Shown: positions 1 through 9,900 of the stretch, piece by piece
Position numbering within the stretch: the stretch's first letter is position 1
Layout: every line of letters begins with the position of its first letter
Origin: Acidobacteriota bacterium
GTDB lineage: Bacteria > Acidobacteriota > Blastocatellia > Pyrinomonadales > Pyrinomonadaceae
Assembly: GCA_025463135.1 (NCBI GenBank)
Contig: JAOAPY010000056.1
Coordinates: forward strand, 1-64,000
Direction: 5' to 3'
Length of the DNA: 64,000 nucleotides
The notes under the pieces: generated by a model
Databases searched by the model: none
Told to the model about the DNA's origin: nothing
The model's input: only the letters and a program-made list of their open reading frames with translations
Program-made: the position numbers and the translations under genes

Positions 1-1389
1 ATTGAATCCCAGCAGGCGTGCGGCGCGCGTCACTACGCCGCCGGCGGCATCCAGCGCCAGTTTGATGAAGTGCGCTTCATAGTGGAGGACTGCGCGCTTC
101 AAAGAAAAGTTGTTCCAATCCACCGAATGAGGTAAGCCGGGACGATCATGCACCAGCGACAGCACGCGGCTGGTGCAGGCAGTCAAGCGTTTGAGAGTCG
201 AAAACTCCTGCGTGTCTGCAAGCAGTTCTCGGGCGCGATCGACAGTTGCCTTCAGGTCGTCATTTGAAAGAAAAGTACCCAACTCCTCGACCATGACCAT
301 TGCCGCGTTGCCTGCACTTTCCAGATCGCCGGCGCGTTCCGCGACCTCGACCGCGCGCTCGAGTGTCGCGTGCGCCTGCTCCGGATGTTTCAGACGTGCC
401 AATGCAATTCCCTGCGTAGTTAAGGCCTCGGCAAAGAGCGACTGTTCATCGCCCTGCTCCAAAGTTCGCACCGCCGCCCGCGCAGTCTTTTCCGCCTCCA
501 CGACCCGCCCTTCAGCCAGCATCACTCGCGCCCGAGTATCGTCCACCTGCGCTAGATGAACGTTGTCTTTCAGTCCCGTAAAAAGCATTTGCGCGCGGTC
601 GAGATGCTCGTGGGCTTCGGCGAACTTTCCAATTATTCCGAAGAGAAAGCCTAAATTATTTTCTACACACGCTTGATATCGTTGGAGTCCCGCTTCCTCG
701 AAATAGAAGCTGGCAGCGGCGTATTCAATAAGGGCACGGTCAACATAATCCTTGTGCACGTCGGTTTCGGCCAGTTTCTTGAGTACAAATCCGAATAGAT
801 GATGAAACTTTCCCTTCAACGCGGGATTGTTACTCTTTTCAAAAAGAGGTGCCGCTGTTACATGGATGCGCAAGGCCTCGTGATACCTTCTTGCCGATTC
901 CTCGACAATTGCGCTGCGAAGCAAAGCCACAGCCTTAGTATCGCTGTTAACGTCAGCAAGGGCGGCGAGTGCCTCTTGAAGGATCACTCGGGCTTCATCG
1001 AACGCGCCTTCTCGCCAATAGCAGTATGCGAGGTCGCTCCGCGCTTCGGCCGCTCGCTCGGTTTGCTTCAGGACTTCGAAGAGAGAAATCGCCTTGCTCA
1101 GTAGGTTCTTTGCGCCCTCTTGGGCCCCCTGAACTTGGCGAACACTACCGATCCATCCAGTTAGCGAGCCGGTGACCATTAATACTTCCGCCTGGGACTG
1201 CTGGCTGAGTCCTTCCAAGCATGGAGGCTCACTCACACCATGCCATAGATCCCCCATCGCTTCGCGCGCGGCTTCATAATTGCCCGACTCCTCCAAATCC
1301 CTAGCGATGCGACAACTAAGCAAAACTCTTTCTTCCACCGTAAGGCTGGAATCCATTATTTGGTGAAGCAGATTCGTCGGTAAAGTCAT
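1..1389 (-). CDS. TPR repeat regulator with Fis-type HTH (C-terminus outside window)
   Basis: The first 463 residues of a minus-strand protein are present; the rest lies before position 1. Start ATG at 1389 follows a GGAAA stretch, matching the start context of its paralogue at 13285. Most of the visible protein is helical TPR-like repeats, with segments such as ENNLGFLFG and AEALTTQGIALARLKHPEQA. The last visible residues (VVTRAARLLGFN) begin the same Fis-like helix-turn-helix as the paralogue. By eye the two proteins are nearly identical over the central and C-terminal TPRs and clearly more divergent over the first ~230 residues. It diverges from a small secreted-peptide gene at 1561. A cytoplasmic regulator that binds a ligand through its TPRs is inferred. 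Whether it ends in a receiver domain like its paralogue cannot be seen. Confidence 0.85.
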   Translation of the reverse strand, partial: MTLPTNLLHQIMDSSLTVEERVLLSCRIARDLEESGNYEAAREAMGDLWHGVSEPPCLEGLSQQSQAEVLMVTGSLTGWIGSVRQVQGAQEGAKNLLSKAISLFEVLKQTERAAEARSDLAYCYWREGAFDEARVILQEALAALADVNSDTKAVALLRSAIVEESARRYHEALRIHVTAAPLFEKSNNPALKGKFHHLFGFVLKKLAETDVHKDYVDRALIEYAAASFYFEEAGLQRYQACVENNLGFLFGIIGKFAEAHEHLDRAQMLFTGLKDNVHLAQVDDTRARVMLAEGRVVEAEKTARAAVRTLEQGDEQSLFAEALTTQGIALARLKHPEQAHATLERAVEVAERAGDLESAGNAAMVMVEELGTFLSNDDLKATVDRARELLADTQEFSTLKRLTACTSRVLSLVHDRPGLPHSVDWNNFSLKRAVLHYEAHFIKLALDAAGGVVTRAARLLGFN

Positions 1390-1560
1390 GTGAGAGTTTC
1401 CTTTCGCTTGCCTTGTACAAATAGTTGCAAGACAAGCTATATGCAGACACGGGCCGATGCTAAGATATTTCCCTCAAAGCCTATCTTTAGAAACTGCTGC
1501 TCTGAATCGATAACTTTTTCACTCCGAGCAGCCATTAACTTCCTCGTAAGGAGAACAAGC

Positions 1561-1791
1561 ATGAAAAGATTTGTTCGCTCAATCATGGCGGTTGTCGTGA
1601 CAGCAGTCTTCACTGCGTCCGCATTTGGTGGTGACATCCATATCGGCAAGACGCCACCGCCACCGAATCCTCCGCCGGCAGCGGCACCCGGCGAGATTGG
1701 GTTGCCCGGTGAGATACAGCTTCCAAGGTCAACCGATCCAGTCATTGAAGTCGCCCTGAACCTGTTGCAAAACCTGCTGTCAGCGTTCTAA
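1561..1791 (+). CDS. Small secreted peptide precursor, copy 1 (76 aa)
   Basis: ATG at 1561 is preceded by AAGGAGAACAAGC, a strong Shine-Dalgarno shared almost exactly with the copy at 13461; an in-frame upstream ATG at 1390 has no such site. The product has a Lys/Arg n-region, a hydrophobic core and SAFGG (signal peptide), then DIHIGKTPP, a Pro/Ala-rich linker, GEIGLPGEIQLP, and a C-terminal amphipathic stretch VALNLLQNLLSAF ending at the stop. I recognise no family. Three paralogues in the window conserve both ends. It is divergent from the TPR regulator at 1389, with about 170 bp between. An exported signalling peptide, perhaps processed to its C-terminal tail, is inference. A bacteriocin-like or envelope peptide is the alternative. 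Confidence 0.75.
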   Translation: MKRFVRSIMAVVVTAVFTASAFGGDIHIGKTPPPPNPPPAAAPGEIGLPGEIQLPRSTDPVIEVALNLLQNLLSAF

Positions 1792-1829
1792 GGGTACTTT
1801 CTGTCCGTCGAGTCTTGAGTTCGCTTCTT

Positions 1830-1856
1830 GCCGCCGACAATTCAACCTCTGGCGGC
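1830..1856 (+). terminator. Hairpin after peptide copy 1
   Basis: GCCGCC at 1830-1835 pairs with GGCGGC at 1851-1856 around a 15-nt loop, 38 nt after the peptide stop. There is no clear T-run. A hairpin in the same place follows peptide copy 3 (13734-13758), so it may be a terminator or an mRNA-stabilising structure. Confidence 0.35.
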
Positions 1857-2409
1857 GCAGTTGTGATCTGCTTGAAGCAAGGCGCGCGAGAAGTCAGCAC
1901 TGCTGACGGGATGGAAATCAGAGCGGCCTCAGGTTACCTTCCTTTTCTACTGTGATCAATCTTTTTCCGCAAAATCTCTAATTTCCCGGTACACAATTAG
2001 AAGGACTTGTCTCGATATGCAATCATTCTTGCGGGAGGGTTGATTCAAACTGGCACAAGGGCTATCATCTTTGGCGGCAGGCTGGCAAGAAACTCTTGAC
2101 GCGCGCGGATCGCGGAAATTTTGGGGTCGCGGTTGTCGCTGCCTTGGCCCCGACTCAACAACGGGCTGCCAAACATTTCACAAGTCAAGCCAGACCAAAG
2201 CGGCGACAAGGTGCCGCACTACAAAACTGGTGACTCTTGCGAGTTACTTTTTCGCCGCCTCCCAGATGTTCTGGCCCGCAAGGTATTGATCCGTCAACGG
2301 ATGGGCCAAGCGTGTGATCTCGGCCAATTACCAACAAATTCCGCTGCGGAGACGTCGACTGGAAGGAATCTCGAATCCCTCGCAACCTTTCTCTTAGGAG
2401 GAAACTGTG
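1857..2409. other. Intergenic region between two peptide genes
   Basis: No coding sequence with a credible start is seen on either strand. The last 20 bases carry a strong ribosome-binding site (TTAGGAGGAAA) for the next peptide gene. The stretch is long enough to hold a separate promoter for that gene. Confidence 0.5.
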
Positions 2410-2640
2410 ATGAAAGCTAAGCATCTGACTTCAGCCCTTGTGTTGATTCTGGTATTAGCTGTCTCTAGTTTTGGCGGAATCATTGACTGTCCGGCGCCCT
2501 CCTCCCCGCCTTCAGTTCCGTCTTCAGCGACGGCCCCGCGCGAGATTGGATTGCCGGGTGGGATACAGCTGACACAGGTACCGGGCTCAGTGGTTGAAGG
2601 CGCTCAGATCCTGCTGCAAAACTTACTGTCTGTGTTATAG
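2410..2640 (+). CDS. Small secreted peptide precursor, copy 2 (76 aa)
   Basis: The start is ATG at 2410, seven nt after AGGAGG; an overlapping GTG at 2407 is also possible. The protein has a hydrophobic signal peptide ending near SSFGG, a short Cys-containing segment (IIDCPAP), a Ser/Pro-rich linker, REIGLPGGIQL, and a C-terminal tail VVEGAQILLQNLLSVL. The IGLPG(E/G)IQL block and the LLQNLLS tail match copy 1 closely, while the IGKTPP block after the signal peptide is lost. It has no TPR gene of its own in the window and lies about 620 bp downstream of copy 1 on the same strand. No family is recognised. Confidence 0.7.
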   Translation: MKAKHLTSALVLILVLAVSSFGGIIDCPAPSSPPSVPSSATAPREIGLPGGIQLTQVPGSVVEGAQILLQNLLSVL

Positions 2641-3354
2641 GAACTATTTCTATCCTCGATCCGCCACGTAGTTTCGGTATCGCGACACTTGGCATTGACG
2701 GCGAGGCGTTAGTCGACTTGCTGATAGGTCGCCGACCATGCCATCTACCGGGTATGGTCAGATCTTAAACATAACTCTGGCGTGGAAATCACCATTCCCC
2801 CGCTGCACCTCCGAGTGCATCAAAATAGCCGCCGATAAGGGAACGACCCGACGACGAGCTGGCCTCATCGCCGTGAATTAAGCATCCTGGAGGCTGTGTG
2901 CGCGGTCGTGTCGGATTGCTTTCTCCGTGGTCTCAATTTTTCTCAGGTTTCTCAGTCCGACAAGCGGAAGTGATTCGTATACGCGTCTAATTATTCCCGG
3001 AAGATTTATCATCGGCTGTGCCAGTCGAGCAAGTTCACCCTTTGCGCCGTGAGGGGTCCAAACGTCAGATGGTCACGCCGGGGTCAGCGAGCAGGGTGAG
3101 CCGTTGTGGCCGCGGTGCCTGCTGACGCGACGCTCTGCGAGCACTGCGAGCAGACGAGCCACGAAGGAGAGGACCAGGGAATGAGAGAAATGGGTGAGCC
3201 AGTGATGCTTAGCTATCAGTCAACTCCACTGCGTGCCATCCCACAAGAGCACGACCTCACATTACTTCTTCGCAAGGCGGCAACTCAATCATTGCGAAGC
3301 TGGTATCTACAGCCGACAACTATCGACGTCAGCACTGACATTTTTTGCTGCGAC
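2641..3354. other. 714-bp stretch without a credible gene
   Basis: No supported coding sequence, RNA gene or clear repeat is seen. A plus-strand frame starting at 3106 overlaps the minus-strand gene at 3355-3918 and has neither a good ribosome-binding site nor recognisable content. Confidence 0.5.
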
Positions 3355-3918
3355 CTATGGATTGTAGTCCGCTGCATAGGCCGGGGTATTGATGTCATAG
3401 ATTTTCCAGGAGCTTCCTTCACCATCCTTGATCATCATGAAGACCCAGGGCAGATCTGAATATCTTTGATCGTGGCCCAAATTGATTGAAATTTTGGCAA
3501 GATTGTCTTTGAGTTTCACCGTGCCTATCTTCATTATCTGGTCCCTGTCCTCAAGAATGGCTTTGGGGAAGGCTTGTCGAATCCAATCAAGTCGATTCAA
3601 AAGAGGTGAAGGGCCGGCAACAGTGATTGTTCCCCGTGAAATCTCGCCTTTGTTAGTGCTTGCGGCGCCGTCGGAGCTGATTTTCCTCTGAGCGCCCTTT
3701 GGGATTGCTATTGTGATGCGAGCAATCTCTTCGAATTTGCCCTCTTGGGAAAGAGAAATATACTTGCGGACGACAGCCAGAGCTTCGCCGGCTTCGTGTT
3801 CGCTCTTTTGCAGCCCATCGGAAAGTTGTTCCTGCGGCGAAGTCTTACGATTCGCGAGGACAGTGCCAAGCAGCGCAAGTCCAAGCAAGACGATGGTGAA
3901 GATTCTGAATTCTCTCAT
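3355..3918 (-). CDS. Exported protein downstream of RHS gene (possible immunity partner)
   Basis: A 187-residue protein. ATG at 3918 is chosen over the upstream ATG at 3939 because GGAGGGAACTTAAA precedes it and it begins a clean signal sequence or membrane anchor (REFRIFTIVLLGLALLGTVL). The mature part carries a helical segment (EALAVVRKYISLSQEGKFEE) followed by beta-rich sequence, a pattern reminiscent of NTF2-like folds, but I recognise no specific family. It lies 66 bp after the RHS-repeat gene in the same direction and is probably co-transcribed. Small proteins in this position often protect against RHS C-terminal toxins; that role is inference only. A periplasmic or outer-membrane partner is equally possible. 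Confidence 0.6.
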   Translation of the reverse strand: MREFRIFTIVLLGLALLGTVLANRKTSPQEQLSDGLQKSEHEAGEALAVVRKYISLSQEGKFEEIARITIAIPKGAQRKISSDGAASTNKGEISRGTITVAGPSPLLNRLDWIRQAFPKAILEDRDQIMKIGTVKLKDNLAKISINLGHDQRYSDLPWVFMMIKDGEGSSWKIYDINTPAYAADYNP

Positions 3919-3984
3919 TTTAAGTTCCCTCCAAAACAAAAGAAACTAAGGCCGATGCCAGAAGCTAATCTTGAGGTGCTACCT

Positions 3985-6900
3985 TTAGAACAATGGCTTC
4001 TTCGGAACCACATGGGGTGGGGCAACATTTCTTTTTCCTTGCTCTATTCCCGCGCTATACATTTGATCTACGAACTTAGTGAGCCTTTCTCTCCAGAAGC
4101 TGGCTTCTGCAACTGCAGTAGTAGTTCCACTTCGAGTATTCACAGTGACTTGGACGTCCTGAAGAGTTCCTGTGACGCGCTCAACAGTTTGGCCATTCGC
4201 CTCCCGGTTTGCAATATCCGTTCTGACTGCTTGACCCGATGCGGGTTCAAATGTCTTTTGAGCAGTTCTCCCCAGATTGACACTAGCACTGCCATTAGGT
4301 AGTCCTGCAGTGGTGCCGACAGTAGCTGATCCTCCGACGCTGGACTGTGTCCCGAGCTGCGATGGGATTGCTATTCCGCTTGAGGCAGCAGTCTGAGTGC
4401 CCGTCTCTATTCCGCGCGTGTATGCATCGGTGATCGCGCCGATAACTTGATCGCTGATTTGTTGATCAAGCTGCATTACACCTGTACCAATGTCTTGGCC
4501 ACTATTCATCATAATTACTTGAGTAAGGTCTTCTAATATGGCCGCTATTAGTTCCTGGGGAGGCTTGATCGTTTTTGGTGCCTGCGCCTGATCCCCATTT
4601 TGTGGATCAGACGTCTCCACAAGTCCATTCGGATCCACGAAGTGCAGTGGATTGTTCAGCACATAGGCGTAGCGATTCCAGGACTGTGGGTTCGCGGGCC
4701 GGCCGCTGGCCAACAGTGGATCGACGCTGGTAAATCGCCCCTGTGTGCTGGAGTAGTAACGGGCCAGGAAGTAATCAAGTCCCGTTTCACTGTCCCGCTC
4801 TTTCTGCGTAAATTTTTGCCGGACACCGTCCGCCATGCCGAACCCCTGCAGGCTGTTGCGCTGGCCAACCCCTGCCGGAAGATCTTCGCCGAAAGGCAGG
4901 TAATCGTGCCGCTTTGTATTTGAGAGGCTTCCAGTCTTGTCAAAGACCATTCGCGGCGTACCCAATTGATCTGTTACCAGCCATTCTATATCAGACTGTG
5001 CCGGACTTGAAGATCCAGTCGTACCCCAAGCCTCGATTTCCGTCATGCGACTGTAGCTGTCCGGCGAGGCGCTGGTCAGTACGCGGATCTTGCTCGTCGT
5101 AATGGCCGCAAAACTAAACTGGCGCCAGACCTTGTTATTGCCGGACACACTGCAGCCCGGAATGGTCACCCAGGCGCTACCGTTCCAGTACTGTAGATCA
5201 AAACCGCTCAGACCATACAGACTGAAGGTCATCGCCGTGGTCGGTTCGATGGGACTCGTGTAGTTATCCTGCGGCGCAAACAGATCGATCTCATCGATGG
5301 TCTTACTGCCGCTGAAATCTACTTGCAGCCAGGCAGGCAAAGCGGTGACGCCGTTGTTCCAACCGCTGCCGGTGGCCGCGTCCGTGCCCCAGTGCAGACC
5401 TTTCCTATCGCCGTTGATGGCGGCGGCTGGTCCACGACCCGCGTCCTGTTGGGACGAGGCGGTGGCCACTGCGCCATTCACGGCCAGGGCCATGTTGCTG
5501 CGTACGGGCACCGGGGCAGCTGCGCTCCAGGCTTCTATTTCCGTCAGCCGGCTATAGCTATCAGGAGAAGCATTGGTCAACACTCGGATCTTGTTCGTCG
5601 TAATGGCCGCAAAACTAAACTGGCGCCAGATCTTGTTGTTACCGGACACACTGCATCCGGGAATAGTCACCCAGGCGCTGCCGTTCCAATACTGGAGATC
5701 AAAACCGCTGAGACCATATAGACTAAAGGTCATCGCTGTAGTCGGTTCAGTCGGATTGGTATAGTTATCCTGCGGCGCATACAAATCGATCTCGTTGATG
5801 GTCTTGCTGCCATTGAAATCTACCTGCAGCCAGGCTGGTAGCGCTGTGGTGCCGTTGTTCCAGCCGCTCCCCGTCGTGGCATCGGTACCCCAATGAATTC
5901 CCTTGCGGTCGCCATTGATCGCGGCCGCTGCACCGCGACCCGCATCCTGCGCCGAAGAAGCGCTGGCCACGGCGCCGTTTGCCGCCAGCGCTACATTAGT
6001 GCGCGTACTGCCGGCGGCAGTGATCAGTAGTTGGCCACTGCGATAGCCGTACTCTTTCTGTGGAGCTGTGGGCGAATCGTTGGCTGCGTACTCAGCCAAT
6101 AACTCACCACTGATTCCATAGACCTGCCAGGTTTCCACATTATTAATATTGCGCCGCACACGCGCCCCGTTGCCATCGTAGCCATAGGTCTGCCATTGGT
6201 TATTGGCCCACGCCTGGGTCATGCGGCTCTCGCCGTCGTAAGTGCGCTGGCCCTGACCGCTGTAGTTGTCATTGGTCAGGTTGCCCGCGGCGTCGTAGCT
6301 CATCACGAAACCCGGCGGCGCGTTGAGACGATTGTTAGCGGGGTTCACACTAAGATCCGGTTTGGGAATACCTGCACCCCAGGTGTTGTTTTGCTGGATG
6401 GTGCGATTACCCCAGCGGTCATAGACGTACTCCTGCTGCCAGTCAAAGTTTGTGTTGCCCGTGTATTCATGGACCTGCGTCAAACGATTCAAATCGTCGT
6501 AGCTAAAAGCATCGGCCCAGGTAGCATAGCTCGTTACCTGATCGTTGTTGGGAATATAGGTGTCCTGCCGTTTTAGATTCCCGTTGTTGTCGGACATGCT
6601 TTGGCCCGCACACATTCCCCAGCACAGATTGCTGTAGTTATTGATGATGGCGCCGCGATTCCAACTGGTGTTGTTGGGGCTGGTGCTCTCGCGAATCTCA
6701 GCCAGCTGGCCGCGCGAATTGTAAAAAAGTTTGTTGTAGACGGGTGTGTCGGTCCCAAACTTTTCCTGCGCGAGAGAATTCCAACTACTGTAAGCGATAC
6801 CGCTCGAGTAGTTGCGCGTCACGCCATCGCCGAGGTTCCCCGCCATGGCCGGGTTTTGTACGTCCTTATCACCTAATCGTCCGGCCTGATCGTAATTGAA

Positions 6901-9900
6901 GGTGAGAGTGCGGCCGGAGGGATAAGTCAGCGTACCCACACGGCCCGAGACCAGGTAGGCCGCGCTGCTTTCATAGTTGGTGTCGCCCGTCTGTTGCACC
7001 TTAACGACCGAACGACCGAGGGCGTCATAACCGTAATAGTCGCCCGCGCTCGCGTTATTTCCATAAGTCACTGCGACCAGTCGCCCCGTCGACGAGCCAC
7101 GTAAAAAGTTTGAAGGCGCGCCGCTGGGCAGACTCTGGCTGTCATAAAAATAGCTTACCCGCGCGCCGCCGCCCGGGGCGTTTTGATAAGTCTTGGAGGT
7201 AGGTCGATTCAACGCATCATAGTCGAGGGTGGTTATGACACCGCGCGCATCTGTGCGCGTGCGCAGATTGCCGCCGTTGTCGAAGGTGTTGGTGATGGTC
7301 CCATTCTCAGGATTGTTGCTGGAGGTGAGACGAGACAGCGAATCGTAAACGAAGGTACGCATCTGTCCGCCCTGGGTTACCGTGATTAGATCACCCAGCG
7401 CATCGTACGCGTAACTCGTCAGCCAGTTCACTCCGTTCGGATCTTCGTACACTTGCGTCAGACGGCCCAGCGCATCGCTTACGCTCTTTTTCTTCTTCCC
7501 AATCTGATCCGTCACGGTAACAGTGTTGCCGTTATAGGAGGTAGAGGCAGTTGCTCCGTCAGCAGTAGTCTGCGAAACAACTCTGTTCAAGCCATCAAAG
7601 CCGCTGGTGGTCCAGACAGGGCTTTCGTTTTTCCACGGTCTGAAGGGATTCGATGATTGATAGACGCGGTCCAGCGCATCATACAGCCGCCGCATAGCAA
7701 TGTAGTTGTCGCCACTTTCAAACTGCCGCGTCTCGACCGTGCGGCCCAGGCCATCGTAAGAAACCTGGTTCTTCAGCGTATGGTCGCCAAAGGAATAGAG
7801 GTCGCTCGTAGTTGTTACGCTATGTCCGGCATCGTCGTACGTAAACCGACTTTGGCTTTGCAGCGTCGCGTCTCGATTACTCGCTCTGAGAATTCTCGAG
7901 GGCCGATCCAACGCGTCGTTGTAATAACCACTGAAGACCGTGCCGTTGGCATCCTCGACATTAACCGGCCGCCCCAGATAGTAATCAAACTGCGTATAAA
8001 TGGATTGTCCCAGTGCGTTGGTAATGACCGTTGGCAAGGCAAAGCTCCGCTGGTTCACGCTGGCCAGGCGATCGGGCACACTATTCGTCCTGGCTTCGGT
8101 ATCAGGGGCGCCAAAGCAATCCACGTAGCTGATAGTGGAGGCGATAATATTTCCCGGACTGCTGCGGGGATCGATGGTCTTGACAACATTACCGGCCAGA
8201 TCATATTGCGCGTATCCCGTGATCGAGCCAGTGACCTGGTTGTTCGCCAGTAGATAGCGCGAGGTCGCCGTGACGTTTCCACGAGCTGGGTAGGACGAAC
8301 TGAAGGAACTATCCAGACCGAAGATCGCAAAGCCCGTAAGCGCCGGCCAATCCTTGAGCGTGGCGTGAAAGTTATCTGCCGAGCCATAGTTGTCATACTC
8401 AAAACTAGTTCGTGCTCGTTCAATTTCATTGGCATCATAGGTCGATTGTCTGGTGGGAAGACTCAACAAGTGCGGGCTGGAAATCGAATTTCTGATCGTG
8501 TAATCGACGCCATTATTTATGGTGAGATAGTCGGTATGCGTATGGTTGAGCAAATTACCGGGCGAGCCTGGACCATAGTCGTATACCCAGGCATCGGTGA
8601 CGTTATTGAACTGATCAATCATTGTCTGACCGGTTTGAGGATTTACATGCGTGGTCTTACTCACCTGGCCGCTGTCTGCCAGGGTCGTAATAGTTTCTTT
8701 GACGAAAGGATTGTTAGGCGGCGCATTATCGGGGTTGCCGGTCCACCAATACAGACCACGTTGATCCCAAGTCTGCGCAGTCTTCTTAAGCAGAGTCTGT
8801 CCATCCGCGTCGTAGTACTCGGTTTGATATTCGTGCCCGTCGCGCCAGGCCGGATAGTCCAGCGGACCCTGCGAAAATGAATTTCCCGGCAGGCCGTGGA
8901 AATAGTGCCTTTCGCGGGCAATTAGCGTGGTCTGGTCGTTCTTGTAATGATTGATTTCCATATAGCCGGCCAAATCCACGTCTGGTCGACCGTAGGTCGT
9001 CAGACTCTCAAGAGTCGAGCCGGAATCGAGATAAGTACGCCGTCGCAGGACGCGGCGGAAGATTTCCGGTTGACTGAAGGCGTTCCAGAAAACGCCACTA
9101 ACGTCGGCCATCGTGGCGCCACTGCCAAAGTCATATTCAAAGGCTCCCCCAGTCGGCAGTGTGACCCGGGCCAGCTCCCCATAGACGTTATATAAAAATT
9201 GAAACTGCTGGATTTCGTCCGGCAGCACGACCGACGAAACGACGTAGGAATCAACCAGGGTCGAGTTTGATCCGGTAAGTTGTGGAAAAAGCGCAGCCGC
9301 AGTTTGTATTGTTGACGGATCGCCTGGCCTATCAGTTCGAAGCGCAGTATGAAGTGGCGCGTAGTTGACGCGAATCGATCGAGGCGCACCGCCAAAGCCA
9401 TTAAAGTTGATCTGATCAAAAAAGGTCGTTTGGTAATCGGCATACTGGATCACAACCTGCCGATTTAACGAATCGGTTACGGTCATTGAGCCGAAACCGG
9501 GAGTGAAAACCACCTTGTTACCATTGCGATCGCGTAACCACGTGACATTGCCGGCATCGATGCGATAACGCATGCCATCTCGCATTGAGAGGTACCCTGA
9601 AGGGTTCGTTGCCCCGGCGTCATCGCGGATTGTGGTATCAGAAATGAAACTAGCGGCACTGCCATCGACCGTGACAAAGACTGTTCCGCGCGAAGGATAT
9701 TGTTGTCCTACACCGCAATAATAATTTTGTGGCTGGCCGCCGGTTAGCTGATCGCGGAGTTCAAATTCAGTGCCGTCAGGGGCAGTAAATGTTAAGCGAG
9801 TGAGTATTCTGATGCCGTAGTGAGGCGTACAAGCGCCGTCAGTTATAGTCCGGCCCTCAAGCCGGCCTGCTCCGTAGCGAGGACCTGAGGCCATCCACAA

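Noticed and set aside
173-559. Plus-strand Ser/Arg-rich frame
   Set aside because: It is the antisense shadow of the TPR regulator; the same shadow appears opposite the paralogue at 11994-12488.
3106-3459. Plus-strand frame of 117 codons
   Set aside because: It overlaps the end of a better-supported minus-strand gene, has no ribosome-binding site and a composition unlike its neighbours.
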